Origin: Pseudoduganella violacea
GTDB lineage: Bacteria; Pseudomonadota; Gammaproteobacteria; Burkholderiales; Burkholderiaceae_D
Assembly: GCF_014191875.1 (NCBI RefSeq)
Contig: NZ_JACHXD010000016.1
Span: 62,001-126,000, forward strand
Direction of reading: 5' to 3'
DNA length: 64,000 bases
Position 1 is the stretch's first letter. The number at the start of each line of letters is the position of its first letter. The notes under the pieces were generated by a model, which was not told the DNA's origin, did not search any database, and worked only from the letters and a program-made list of their open reading frames with translations. Shown here in pieces: positions 8,637-17,880 of the stretch. The position numbers were made by a program, and so were the translations under genes.

Positions 8637-9535
8637 TGCTGATCAATATCTCCGATGTCTGGAAGGAGGCCGGTAAGACGCACGCCAAGTACGTCGAGGA
8701 GGCCATCGATGGCGCGACGGTCACCAGTCCCCATCTGAAGCATTTGCTGGATCGAAAAAGAGATGCGATCGTCAATGGCACGCCGGCGCAACTGCGCCAG
8801 CTGATCTATTTCGCCGACGGCCTGCTGTCTTTGTGCGACGAGGCAGAGTACAGCTTGTTCAAGACGGAATGCGAAACCGTCTTTAACTATCCGAAATTCC
8901 GCAACAAAAGAGACCTCGATTACAAAGGATGGGATGCTTACAAGCTGTGCCAGAAATCCCCTTACGTCCTTTGCCCTTATTGCCAGCAAAACTTTGCCTT
9001 TACCGTTATCAGCGAGGATAACAAGAGTTTCCGGCCGACCCTCGACCATTTCTACTCGCAAGCGCGATACCCCTATCTGGCGATCACCTTGTCCAACCTG
9101 GTGCCCTGCTGCCACGTTTGTAACAGTTTTTTGAAAGGCGAGGTGAATTTCTTTCACCAGCAGCACCTGCATCCGCTGGAGGATCAGGAAAGCCTCCATT
9201 TCTGCTTCGACGAAATCGAGCATTTGAATATCCAGAAATCGGACGGCATGCGTTATGAGGTCAGCCTTCGTCCCGCCGTGGGCCAGAAAGCCCGCAATTC
9301 GGCAAAGTTATTCCTGCTGCCTGAACGCTATGCGATCCATTCCGCCATGCTGAATACCTTCATCGAAAACATGCAAATTTACGATGAGATCAAGACCGGG
9401 TTCTTGAAAAATACCTTTGGCATTCCGTGCTCGTTCACCGAGCGCCATAGCCTGGGCTTCGATATCGACAATTACCGGAATGAGCTTCTAGGCAAGGTCA
9501 AAAAAGACTTGTACGAGCAAGTGCGCGGAAACTAG
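8636..9535 (+). CDS. ptuB: HNH endonuclease of a Septu-like defence system (PtuB-like)
   Basis: The 299-residue protein overlaps the ATPase stop by one base. The central HNH domain has a first Cys pair, LCPYC (C113, C116), the core RPTLDHFYSQARYPYLA with D137-H138, and the second pair PCCHVCN (C159, C162, N163). This is the zinc-bound HNH layout of PtuB-type nucleases. The N-terminal 100 residues are helical and the C-terminal 130 residues show no domain I recognise. It is expected to cut DNA or RNA once released or activated by the ATPase during phage infection. No reverse transcriptase lies nearby, so this is a stand-alone Septu rather than a retron-Septu. Confidence 0.82.
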   Translation: MLINISDVWKEAGKTHAKYVEEAIDGATVTSPHLKHLLDRKRDAIVNGTPAQLRQLIYFADGLLSLCDEAEYSLFKTECETVFNYPKFRNKRDLDYKGWDAYKLCQKSPYVLCPYCQQNFAFTVISEDNKSFRPTLDHFYSQARYPYLAITLSNLVPCCHVCNSFLKGEVNFFHQQHLHPLEDQESLHFCFDEIEHLNIQKSDGMRYEVSLRPAVGQKARNSAKLFLLPERYAIHSAMLNTFIENMQIYDEIKTGFLKNTFGIPCSFTERHSLGFDIDNYRNELLGKVKKDLYEQVRGN

Positions 9536-9537
9536 GC

Positions 9538-9564
9538 AGCCCGGCCGGTGACGCCGGCCGGGCT
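9538..9564. terminator. Strong hairpin between convergent genes
   Basis: AGCCCGGCCGG (9538-9548) pairs perfectly with CCGGCCGGGCT (9554-9564) across a 5-base loop. It lies between the stop of the HNH gene and the convergent stop of the hybrid kinase gene, so it can serve both strands. There is no good U-tract on either side, so termination strength is uncertain. Confidence 0.55.
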
Positions 9565-9568
9565 GTTG

Positions 9569-12500
9569 TCAGGCGTTGAGCTGCAGGGCTTCGCGCTCGC
9601 GCACCAGGCGGGCGAACTCGTCGGCCGGGATGGCGGGGCTGAGGTGGTAGCCTTGCAGCAGATCGCATTGGCGCGAACGCAGGAAGCGCAGCTGGGCCTC
9701 GGTTTCCACGCCCTCGGCCACCACCTCCAGGCGCAGGCTGTGGGCCAGCGCGATGATGGCGGTGACGATGGCCGCGTCGTCGGTATCATGCGGGACGTCG
9801 CGCACGAAGGAGCGGTCGATCTTGATGATGTCGACCGGGAAGCGCTTCAGGTAGGACAGCGAGGAATAGCCGGTGCCGAAATCGTCGATCGACAGGCGTA
9901 CGCCCAGATTGCGCAGCTGGTGCAGGGCTTGCAGCGTTTCCTGCGCGTTTTCCATCAGCGTGGTCTCGGTGATCTCCAGCTCCAGGTGCTGCGGCGCCAG
10001 GCCGGTGGTGTTCAAGGCCGCTTCCACCGAGTCGGCGAATTCTTTTTGCAGCAGCTGGCGCGCCGAGATGTTCACGGCCACGCGCAGCGGCGGCAGGCCG
10101 TCGTCCAGCCAGGCCTTGAGCTGGGCGCAGGCGGTGTGCAGTACCCATTCGCCCAAGGGGTTGATCAAGCCGGTTTCCTCGGCCAGCGGGATGAATTCGG
10201 ATGGCGGCACCATGCCGCGCGTCGGATGGCGCCAGCGCACCAGCGCTTCCATGCCGACGATATGGCCGTTTTCCAGCATGGCTTGCGGCTGGTAGAACAC
10301 TTCCAGCTGCTGCTGTTCCATGGCGCGCCGCAGATCGCTCTCCATGCGCACATGCTCGCTGATCGATTGTTCCATCGACGCTTCGTAGAACTTGAAGCCG
10401 GTATTGGTCTTCTTGGCGCGGTACATGGCGCTGTCGGCGTGCTTGACCAGGGTCGCCACATCCTTGCCGTCGTGCGGGTAGATGGCGATGCCCACGCTGC
10501 TGGTGACGAAGATATCGTGGCCGTCGATCTGGAATGGCGTGGACAGCACGCGGCAGATATTGTGGGCCGCCGCCGCCGCCGCCGCCGGGCCTTCGAGTTC
10601 GCCCAGCACCACGGTGAATTCGTCGCCGCCCAGACGGGCCACGGTGTCGACATTGCGCACGCTGTGGCGCACGCGCTGGGCCACGGCCACCAGCAGGCGG
10701 TCGCCGACGTCGTGGCCGAGATTGTCGTTGACGTACTTGAAGCGGTCCAGGTCCATGAACAGCACGGCCAACTGGTGCTCGCGCTTGGCCGCTTCCTCGA
10801 TGCCTTGCGCCAGCAGTTCGAAGAACAGGGTGCGGTTGGGCAGGCCGGTCAGCAGGTCGTTATAGGCCAGGTGGCGGATGCGCTTCTCGGCGCGGTTGGC
10901 TTCGATGATGCGGCGCACGCGCTGCGACAGCACGGCGTAGTGGATCGGCTTGGGAATGTAGTCGCTGGCGCCGGCGGCAAAGGCGCGCTCCACCGAGGAA
11001 TTGTCCTGCAGGGCGGTGATCATCAGCACCGGAATGGCGCTGACACCGGGAATTTCCTGCATGCGGGCGCAGGCCGTGAAGCCATCCATTACCGGCATCA
11101 CGGCGTCCATCAGGATCACGTCCGGCTGGCAGCGTTTCAGCATGGCCAGCGCTTCGGCGCCGTCGGCCGCCTCTTCCACGCGGAAGCCGTCCCTTTGCAG
11201 GATGTAGCGCAGGGTGGTGCGCGTGCTGCGGTCGTCGTCCACCACCAGCACGTGGGCCAGTTCGGCCATATCCAGTTCGGTATCGAGCACCTTGCCGCGC
11301 ACTTCGGGCGCGAGGAAGGTGGCCACCGCGTGGTAGGCGTTGCGCATGTCCTGCAGCATGGCGGCGATGTTTTCCAGGCGATGGTTGATCGCCATTTCCT
11401 CGGCGCGCTGGGCCAGGTGGGCCAGATGCGTTGCGCCCAGATTGCCGGCCGCGCCTTTGAGCGAGTGGGCGCGGGCGCGCGCCAGGTCGGCATTGCCGTC
11501 GCGGACGGCGTGTTCCAGCTCGTTCAGGTAAGTGGGCGAATCTTCCATGAAAGGCATGATCGCGTGCGGCAGCGAGGCGCCCAGGATTTCGCGCAGCTTG
11601 TCGAAGACGGCGCGGTCGACCGGCGGTTCTTCTTCCTGCTGGATGGCGGCAATGGCGCGGTCGTGCAGGGCGACGATGGCGTGGCCGCCGACCGGCGCCT
11701 GGACCGGTGCGGGAGCCGGCGCTGCAGATGCCGCCGCTGGAGCGGGCGGCGTGGCGCCGTGCGGCAGCCAGCGTTCGAGCTTGTGGCGCAGTTCGATCAG
11801 GGTGATCGGCTTGGCCAGGTAATCGTCCATGCCGGCCGCCAGGCACTTCTCGGCGTCGCCGCGCTGGGTATTGGCCGTCATCGCCACGATCGGCACGCGC
11901 CGTCCCAACGCCTCTTCGGCCAGGCGGATATGGGCGGTGGCTTCGTAGCCATCCATTTCCGGCATGCTGCAATCCATCAGGATCAGGTCGTAGCGGTTGC
12001 GCTGGGCCGCCAGCACCGCTTCGTGGCCGTTGGAGGCGAATTCGCAGACGCAGCCGTTCATCGACAGCATGCCCGCCGCCACCAGCTGGTTGGTACGGTT
12101 GTCTTCCGCCACCAGCACACGGTAATGGCGTTCCGGCATGGCGCGCGCCGAGCGCGGCGCCGGCGCGTGCGCATCGTGGGCGTCATGATCAGCCAGCAGG
12201 GAGCGCAGGGCTTTCAGCAGGCGCTCGTGGCGCAGCGGCTTGGCCAGCGCGGCGTGGGCCGGATGCATGCTGTGGGCGGTGCTGTCGCCGCTGGTGTTGC
12301 CGTAGCGGTCGAGCAGCAGGAGATGCGGCGCCAATCCGGCCGAACCGATACGGGCGGCCAGGTCGACGCCGCTGTCGTCGTGGGTGCCGAGATTGAGGAT
12401 GGCGACATCGTAAGGCGTGCCGGCGGCATAGGCGCCATGCAATTCGGCCATGGCGCTGTCGGCGGCGGCGGTGGCGAAGCAGCGCATGCCTTGCTGTTCC

Positions 12501-14110
12501 ATGCTCAGGCGCAGGAAGCTGCGCACACCGGGGCTGGCGTCGAGCACCAGCGCGCGCAGGCCGGCCAGGCTCTTGTCGGCCGCCGCTGCCGCTGCTTGCG
12601 GGCATTCCTCGGCGGCGCGATGGCAGCGCACGGAGAAGACAAAGGTCGTGCCCTGGCCCGGGGTGCTGCTGACGCCGATCTCGCCGCCCAGCAATTCCAC
12701 CAACTGCTTGCAGATGGCCAGGCCAAGGCCGGTGCCGCCGTAGCGGCGCGTGGTCGAGGGATCGGGCTGCACATAGGATTCGAATACATGCTGCTGCGCC
12801 TGCGGGCTCATGCCGATGCCGCTGTCGCGCACCTCAAAGCGCAGGTCGAAGCCGTCCATCTCGTGCTGCGCGGCCATGCTGACCTGGACGCAGACTTCGC
12901 CCTGTTCGGTGAACTTCACCGCGTTGCCCAGCAGGTTGACCAGGATCTGGCGCAGGCGCAGCGCATCGCCCTTGATGCGCGCCGGCACGTCGGTGTCCAG
13001 CAGATACACCACGTCCAGGCCTTTTTGCTGGGCCGGACGGGCGATCAGCTCGACCGCCTCCTCCAGCAGCTTGCGCAGGTCGAAATCGGCTTCTTCCAGC
13101 GACAGCTTGCCCGCCTCCATCTTGGAGAAGTCGAGGATATTGTTAATCAGGTCGATCAGGGTGCGCGAGGAATTCCAGGCCACGTCCACGCATTCCTGCT
13201 GGCGCTGATTCAGGTGCATTTCCTTCAGCATGTCCAGCATGCCGACCACGCCGTTCAGCGGCGTGCGCACCTCATGGCTGACGGTGGCGGCGAATTGCGC
13301 CTTCATCTGCGCCATATTCACGGCGGCGTCGCGCGATTCCTTCAGTTCCGCCTCGCGCTGCTCCAACACGCTCATCATCTGGTTGAAGGCGTGCGCCATC
13401 TCCACCAGGTCGCGCGGGCCTTCCGGCGCGGCGCGCATGCCCGATTCGCCGGCTTCGGCGCGGTGCATCAGGCCGAGCAGGGCGTTGAGGGGATTGATCA
13501 TATGGCGCGTCAGCAGGCGCACCAGGCCCAGCAGGATCACGGCGAACGATAGCGTCAGCGCCAGATTGCCGAGCAGGAGGGACATGGTGAGCCGGTCCAG
13601 CGTGCCTTTGCCGACCTGCACGTGGACATAGCCGAGCAGCTGCGGCTGGTGGTCCTGCACGTCGAAGGGCGTGGCCTCGGCCTGGCCGCCATAGACGGGC
13701 GCGCCGAACTGCCAGGCGTCGCCGGTTTCGCCCACCAGGCTGGCCTTGACCGGGGCCGCGCCCACGCCTTTGGGGAATTGCGGCAACTGCTTGCCGCCTT
13801 CGGCCTGGGCCAGCAGCACCAGCTGCTTGGCGTCGCTGATCTGCACTCCGGCCACGTCGGGGAAGGCGAGGGTGGAGCCCACCACCTCGCGCGCATTTTC
13901 CGGTGAATGATAGAGCAGCGCCAGGGTACTTTGGCGCGCCAGGTTCTCGGCGATGCGCTGGCCCTGTTCAATGAAATAATCGCGCATGCGCGCGCTGGCC
14001 TGCCATGAGTTCATCAGCGAAGAAAACAGCGCCAGGCCCAGGATGGCGGCCGAGATGATGACGGTCAGTTGGCGGCGGAATTCAGTACGGCGTAAAAAAT
14101 GTTGAAACAT
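9569..14110 (-). CDS. Multi-domain hybrid sensor kinase: HisKA-HATPase-REC-REC-Hpt-REC-GGDEF-EAL
   Basis: The 1513-residue membrane protein combines phosphorelay and c-di-GMP domains. Order: TM (12-35), periplasmic sensor (about 36-175), TM (176-200), HAMP, HisKA with H279 in SHEVRTPLNG, HATPase (385-495), a degenerate REC (517-640), REC2 with D713 (ILMDCSMPEMDG), Hpt with H882 (HSLKGAAGNLG), REC3 with D1002, GGDEF (1159-1165, RLGGDEF) and EAL (about 1260-1500; MEALVRW, SIDDFGTGYSS, AEGVET). The first REC carries N573 where the phospho-Asp should be. The GGDEF has an RxxD inhibitory site (1152-1155) and an Ala run (1175-1182). It lies 42 bp behind a substrate-binding protein that may be its periplasmic sensor partner. 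Whether GGDEF or EAL activity dominates cannot be told. Confidence 0.93.
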   Translation of the reverse strand: MFQHFLRRTEFRRQLTVIISAAILGLALFSSLMNSWQASARMRDYFIEQGQRIAENLARQSTLALLYHSPENAREVVGSTLAFPDVAGVQISDAKQLVLLAQAEGGKQLPQFPKGVGAAPVKASLVGETGDAWQFGAPVYGGQAEATPFDVQDHQPQLLGYVHVQVGKGTLDRLTMSLLLGNLALTLSFAVILLGLVRLLTRHMINPLNALLGLMHRAEAGESGMRAAPEGPRDLVEMAHAFNQMMSVLEQREAELKESRDAAVNMAQMKAQFAATVSHEVRTPLNGVVGMLDMLKEMHLNQRQQECVDVAWNSSRTLIDLINNILDFSKMEAGKLSLEEADFDLRKLLEEAVELIARPAQQKGLDVVYLLDTDVPARIKGDALRLRQILVNLLGNAVKFTEQGEVCVQVSMAAQHEMDGFDLRFEVRDSGIGMSPQAQQHVFESYVQPDPSTTRRYGGTGLGLAICKQLVELLGGEIGVSSTPGQGTTFVFSVRCHRAAEECPQAAAAAADKSLAGLRALVLDASPGVRSFLRLSMEQQGMRCFATAAADSAMAELHGAYAAGTPYDVAILNLGTHDDSGVDLAARIGSAGLAPHLLLLDRYGNTSGDSTAHSMHPAHAALAKPLRHERLLKALRSLLADHDAHDAHAPAPRSARAMPERHYRVLVAEDNRTNQLVAAGMLSMNGCVCEFASNGHEAVLAAQRNRYDLILMDCSMPEMDGYEATAHIRLAEEALGRRVPIVAMTANTQRGDAEKCLAAGMDDYLAKPITLIELRHKLERWLPHGATPPAPAAASAAPAPAPVQAPVGGHAIVALHDRAIAAIQQEEEPPVDRAVFDKLREILGASLPHAIMPFMEDSPTYLNELEHAVRDGNADLARARAHSLKGAAGNLGATHLAHLAQRAEEMAINHRLENIAAMLQDMRNAYHAVATFLAPEVRGKVLDTELDMAELAHVLVVDDDRSTRTTLRYILQRDGFRVEEAADGAEALAMLKRCQPDVILMDAVMPVMDGFTACARMQEIPGVSAIPVLMITALQDNSSVERAFAAGASDYIPKPIHYAVLSQRVRRIIEANRAEKRIRHLAYNDLLTGLPNRTLFFELLAQGIEEAAKREHQLAVLFMDLDRFKYVNDNLGHDVGDRLLVAVAQRVRHSVRNVDTVARLGGDEFTVVLGELEGPAAAAAAAHNICRVLSTPFQIDGHDIFVTSSVGIAIYPHDGKDVATLVKHADSAMYRAKKTNTGFKFYEASMEQSISEHVRMESDLRRAMEQQQLEVFYQPQAMLENGHIVGMEALVRWRHPTRGMVPPSEFIPLAEETGLINPLGEWVLHTACAQLKAWLDDGLPPLRVAVNISARQLLQKEFADSVEAALNTTGLAPQHLELEITETTLMENAQETLQALHQLRNLGVRLSIDDFGTGYSSLSYLKRFPVDIIKIDRSFVRDVPHDTDDAAIVTAIIALAHSLRLEVVAEGVETEAQLRFLRSRQCDLLQGYHLSPAIPADEFARLVREREALQLNA

Positions 14111-14152
14111 GGCGGCCGGGCTCAGAAGTCAAATGGGAGTCGCCGCTGAAAC

Positions 14153-15307
14153 TTAAGGTTGCGGAAACACGAAATCGAAACTGCGCTGCTGCTGGTCGCC
14201 CAGATGCAGACCTACATGGTTGGCGGTACGGACATTGATCGCGGTCTGGACTTCGCGCAGCGGCATGAGGCGGCGGCGGCCGTCGCCCGCGATCAGGCTC
14301 ATGGCGGAACTGGCCAGCGTCCGCCCCAGCTCTACATTGTTGGGGGCCATGGCAAACAGCGCGCCCTTTTTCACATGCAGCACATTGCTGGAGAATAGCG
14401 GCACGCCGTTATTCCAGGTCTCGCGCAGCACCAGCGGCAGGATGGTGCTTTCCTCCACGGTGGTGCTGTCGTGCGGCAGCCAGACGGCGTCGCGGCGGCT
14501 GTCCGCGCCCGCGATCAGGGTGGGGTAGAGCTGGGCGGCGCGCGCCATATCGGTGGCGATATGGGCCACCAATTCTAGGCCCTGGGCGCGCGCCGCTTCG
14601 CGCGCCAGCTTGATCAGCCATTCGCTGTTTTTGGGGTTGTAGACGACGATGACGCGGCGCAGGTCCGGCAGCAGCACGCGCAGGCGGCTGAACAGCAGGG
14701 CCGGATCGGGCGTCAGGCTGATGCCGGCCACGTTTTCGGCGTCCGACAGCAGCAGCACGCCGCCCACCAGCACTGAGATTTCGCGGTCCAGGCCGGAGGT
14801 CGCGTTCAAGCCCTGACGCCCGAGCGCGATCACCACCTTGGTGCCGTTCTGCTTGAGCAGGGCGTTCAGTTCGGCGGCGTCGGACTTGGCGTCCACCGCG
14901 TAGCTGCGCACGCGCAGCTTGGTGCGGTCCTCGATGCCCTGGATCATGCTCAGAAAGGCGGCGCGGAAGGGCTGTTCCACATTCGGATACAGCACGGCGA
15001 TGGTGCCTTTGCCGATCGAGGCTTGTACATCGGGACGGCGCAACTGCTCTTCGAGCTGGGCCAGGGTCACGGGACGCACATCGGCGCGCAGCAGCGGGCC
15101 GCCCGATTCGATGCGGTCGAACACGGCGCCGACCGAGTCGCGCGCACTGCCGTGCATCTCGAACAGGGGCGACAGCGGCAATTCGGCCATTTCGCCCGAA
15201 TCCAGGGCGTGGGCCGGCGCGGCCGGCAGCAGGGCCGCGGCGAGGGCCAAAGCGGCGGTGCATGCGGCCCAAAACAGGCCGCGCGTATGAGTTGTCTTTT
15301 TAATCAT
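14153..15307 (-). CDS. PF04392-type periplasmic substrate-binding protein, linked to the hybrid kinase
   Basis: Starting at MIKKTTHTRG, the protein has 384 residues with a signal peptide cleaved near PAHALDS. The body matches the ABC_sub_bind family (PF04392): AVLYPNVEQPFRAAFLSMI, VVIALGRQGLNA, GISLTPDPALLFSRL, VIVVYNPKNSEWLIKLA and DAVWLPHDSTTVEESTI. No permease or ATPase gene is adjacent. Instead the gene is followed 42 bp later by the hybrid kinase, so ligand binding probably feeds signalling rather than transport. The N-terminal 60 residues after the signal (MAELPLSPLFEMHGSARDSV) are an addition absent from the paralogue at 15455-16438. The ligand is unknown; characterised family members bind aromatic amino acids. 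Confidence 0.82.
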   Translation of the reverse strand: MIKKTTHTRGLFWAACTAALALAAALLPAAPAHALDSGEMAELPLSPLFEMHGSARDSVGAVFDRIESGGPLLRADVRPVTLAQLEEQLRRPDVQASIGKGTIAVLYPNVEQPFRAAFLSMIQGIEDRTKLRVRSYAVDAKSDAAELNALLKQNGTKVVIALGRQGLNATSGLDREISVLVGGVLLLSDAENVAGISLTPDPALLFSRLRVLLPDLRRVIVVYNPKNSEWLIKLAREAARAQGLELVAHIATDMARAAQLYPTLIAGADSRRDAVWLPHDSTTVEESTILPLVLRETWNNGVPLFSSNVLHVKKGALFAMAPNNVELGRTLASSAMSLIAGDGRRRLMPLREVQTAINVRTANHVGLHLGDQQQRSFDFVFPQP

Positions 15308-15454
15308 TCCATATTCCGTTGCTGTCCCGTAGCCATTGATTCTTAATGGCAATGCCAATGCAATCTTTCATCCGGCACAAGGACAAAGGCTGTGCCTAGT
15401 ATATGCGCTCTGTTGGTTAAGAGAAAGAAATTTACTATCCGCTAAGTCGCATAT

Positions 15455-16438
15455 TTAAGGCTCGGGGAAGATGGTGTCGAAGTTGCGCTGGCGGCCCGGA
15501 TCGAGATTCAAACCGATATGGTTGGCGGTGCGCCAGTTGAGGGCGCTGCGCACGCTGCGCAGCGGAGTGAGGCCTTGGCGCGTATTGTCGCCATTGAGCA
15601 CGTCGACCGCCAGATTGGCGAGTTCGCGGCCCAGTTCAAAATTGTTGGGGTACAAGGCAAACAGCACGCCTTTCTTGACGTGCAGCATGCTGCTGGAGAA
15701 GATCGGCAGGCCGCGGTTCCACGATTCTTTGAGCACCATGGGCACGATGATGGCCTCGTCGACGGTGGTGTTGTCCTGCGGCAGCCAGAGCGCGTCATAG
15801 CGGTTGTCGGCGCTGGCGAAAGCCTGCTCGTAGCGGCGCACGGCGGCGGCCAGGTCCGCCGCCTCGAGCGCTTGCAAATCGAGTCCCTGGTTGCGCGCCG
15901 CCTCCTGCGCCAGCTTGATCAGAGCATGATTATTCTGTGGGTTATACACCACAGTGATACGTCTGAGCGAAGGCAATAAGGCTTTGAGATGACTAAATAG
16001 CAAGGCCGGGTCGGGCGACAGCGTGATGCCGCGCAAGCGTTCGCTGTCCGGCGCGGAGCTGATGCCGCCGACCACCATGCCGAACGCCAGATCGGCGCCG
16101 CTGGCCGCTTTCACGCCTTGCCGGCCCAGTGCGATAACCAGTTTGCTGCCGCTGCGGCGCAGCTGGGCGCGCAACTCGCCCAGGTCGGCGTGCGGGCCGA
16201 CCGGATAGCCGCGCACGCGCATCCTGGTTTCGTCCTCGATGCCGCCGATGATTTCCGTGAATACTTTGCGGTAGGGTTCGCCAATGTCCGGGTAGACCAC
16301 GGCAATGCTCTCGGCCGCTGCCTGCCGCTCACCGCCTTCGGCCAGCTCGGCTTGGGCGGGGTTGCTGCTCAGCAGCAAGGCCGCCAGGACCGCGGCTGGG
16401 AGGGGGTGTCCAGTCTTCCGAAAGAGTAGTGTTCTCAA
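15455..16438 (-). CDS. Second PF04392-type periplasmic substrate-binding protein (paralogue)
   Basis: The 327-residue protein has a signal peptide ending near NPAQAELA. It closely parallels the protein encoded at 14153-15307: AVVYPDIGEPYRKVFTEII, LVIALGRQGVKAASG, GITLSPDPALLFSHL, ITVVYNPQNNHALIKLA, DALWLPQDNTTVDEAII, FSSSMLHVKKGVLFALYPNN and TANHIGLNL. The two probably arose by duplication. The start used here is a TTG at 16438 with no clear ribosome-binding site. No ATG or GTG is available before the signal peptide, so initiation is uncertain. A separate promoter is likely, since 147 bp divide it from the next SBP start. Confidence 0.8.
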   Translation of the reverse strand: MRTLLFRKTGHPLPAAVLAALLLSSNPAQAELAEGGERQAAAESIAVVYPDIGEPYRKVFTEIIGGIEDETRMRVRGYPVGPHADLGELRAQLRRSGSKLVIALGRQGVKAASGADLAFGMVVGGISSAPDSERLRGITLSPDPALLFSHLKALLPSLRRITVVYNPQNNHALIKLAQEAARNQGLDLQALEAADLAAAVRRYEQAFASADNRYDALWLPQDNTTVDEAIIVPMVLKESWNRGLPIFSSSMLHVKKGVLFALYPNNFELGRELANLAVDVLNGDNTRQGLTPLRSVRSALNWRTANHIGLNLDPGRQRNFDTIFPEP

Positions 16439-16628
16439 GTCGCGCTAGTGGGCAAGGTGAAAGAACCGGGACCATTGGTAATGGCAGTAACGAGTGTAGC
16501 GTTGCTGCCGCCAAATTGCATGCAAAAATTTTTATTCAGGCACTAATTGATATGTCTATTTTGCAATGCGGAAAATTTCCCTGGCGCACGATTGATTTGA
16601 CGAAAAAACAACGACTCTTTGCGAGAAA

Positions 16629-17801
16629 TCAGCGTGTTATTACTTTCAATGCACTAGCGAGTTGATCGAGATCAGCCAAGCGGTTGCTCAAGGCCGGCGT
16701 CACGCGCACGCAGGCGCCGCCCGTCAAACCCTTGCGCGCCACCGTGAACACGCCGAACTCGTCGAGCAGGCGGACGGCCAGGGCCTGGTTTTCCTCCCAG
16801 CTGGTTTGACCGGCCAGACGGAAAGAGGTGATGCAGCCGCAAGCGTCAGCCTCGTCGCGCACCAGCAATTGCAGGCCGGGCAGGCCGCGCACCTGTTCCA
16901 CCCAGCGGTCGCGCAGTTGGCGCAGGCGGGCCGCCTTGCGCGCGCCGCCGATGGCCTCGTGGAAATCGAGCGCGGCCGGCACGGTCAGCACATTGGCGGT
17001 GTTGGTGGTGCCGGTGTTGGTGCGGGCGCGGATATCGTGCGGCGCAAAACGGTCGCCGGAAGGATCGATGGCGATATCGTCCAGGCGCTCCTTGCGGATA
17101 TACATGAAGCCCACACCGAGCGGCGCGCCGATCCACTTATGCAGATTGAAGCCGGCGAAGTTGGATTTCAGGTCGCCGACCTTGAAATCGATCTGGCCCC
17201 AGGACTGGGCCGCGTCGCAGATGGTGTCGATGCCGCGCGCCCGGGCCATCTCGGCCAGTTCGGCCACCGGCATCAGCTGGCCGGTCTTGTGGCTGACATG
17301 GGTCAGCAGCAGCAGGCGGGTACGCGGATGGGCGTCGAAAGCCTGGGCATAGGCATCCAGGATGGCTTGCTTGGTGGGCGCTTCCGGCAAGGTGATCTGC
17401 ACCACCTCGGCACCGCGCAGCTCGCGCAGGGCGTGCATGGCGCGCGTCATGCTGTCATAGTCCACATCGGACAGCATGACGGTATCGCCGGCCTGTAGCA
17501 GCCTATAACTAAAGATTAAGTGGCGCATGGCTTCGGTGGCGCTGCGCGTGAGCGCGATCTCCTCCGGTGCGCAGCCGACGGCGGCGGCAACGCGGGCGCG
17601 CACGGTCTCGCTGCTCGTCGGATCGTAGTCTTCGCGCAGGAAGCGCGTATTGCTGGTGTTGAGCAGTTCGATATTGCGCTTGTATTCCTCCATGACGGGG
17701 CGCGCCATGGCGCCGAAATAACCATGTTCCAGATTGACGTAGCCGGGGGCCACATCGTATTGGGCGGCGATGCCGTCCCAGTAGCTTTCCTCGTTAATCA
17801 C
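16629..17801 (-). CDS. Class V PLP-dependent aminotransferase (isopenicillin-N epimerase / cysteine desulfurase fold)
   Basis: I chose the GTG at 17801 (GGAGA 4 bases upstream), giving 390 residues beginning MINEESYWDGIAAQYDV. A longer frame to 17858 exists but has no ribosome site. The fold-type I landmarks are ALTRSATEAMRHLIFSYRLL, VMLSDVDYDSM, LLLTHVSHKTGQLMPV, ICDAAQSWGQIDF with D196, and FNLHKWIGAPLGVGFMY with the PLP lysine at K222. NTGTTNTANVLTVPAALDFH follows. It resembles the isopenicillin-N epimerase branch and has no Tat signal, so it should be cytoplasmic. The substrate is unknown. It is divergent from a LysR gene that probably controls it. Confidence 0.85.
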   Translation of the reverse strand: MINEESYWDGIAAQYDVAPGYVNLEHGYFGAMARPVMEEYKRNIELLNTSNTRFLREDYDPTSSETVRARVAAAVGCAPEEIALTRSATEAMRHLIFSYRLLQAGDTVMLSDVDYDSMTRAMHALRELRGAEVVQITLPEAPTKQAILDAYAQAFDAHPRTRLLLLTHVSHKTGQLMPVAELAEMARARGIDTICDAAQSWGQIDFKVGDLKSNFAGFNLHKWIGAPLGVGFMYIRKERLDDIAIDPSGDRFAPHDIRARTNTGTTNTANVLTVPAALDFHEAIGGARKAARLRQLRDRWVEQVRGLPGLQLLVRDEADACGCITSFRLAGQTSWEENQALAVRLLDEFGVFTVARKGLTGGACVRVTPALSNRLADLDQLASALKVITR

Positions 17802-17880
17802 ACAGTCTCCAAGAGGTGAAAAAGTGGCTTCATTGTATGCCTGGCCGAGCGCTTGCAACTTGCCTCCTGGCTTTTTGTTC

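Noticed and set aside
7158..9535. Reading the ATPase as an OLD-family nuclease
   Set aside because: No TOPRIM domain was found and the partner is an HNH protein, not a UvrD/GajB-type helicase.
10560..10600. A GCC/GCG triplet repeat as a regulatory or unstable repeat
   Set aside because: It is coding and gives the Ala run in the GGDEF domain of the hybrid kinase.
9548..13552. A 1334-codon open frame antisense to the hybrid kinase gene
   Set aside because: It is low-complexity (His/Gln/Gly/Ala-rich), has no domain and mirrors the GC-biased codons of the kinase gene, which has a full set of conserved motifs.
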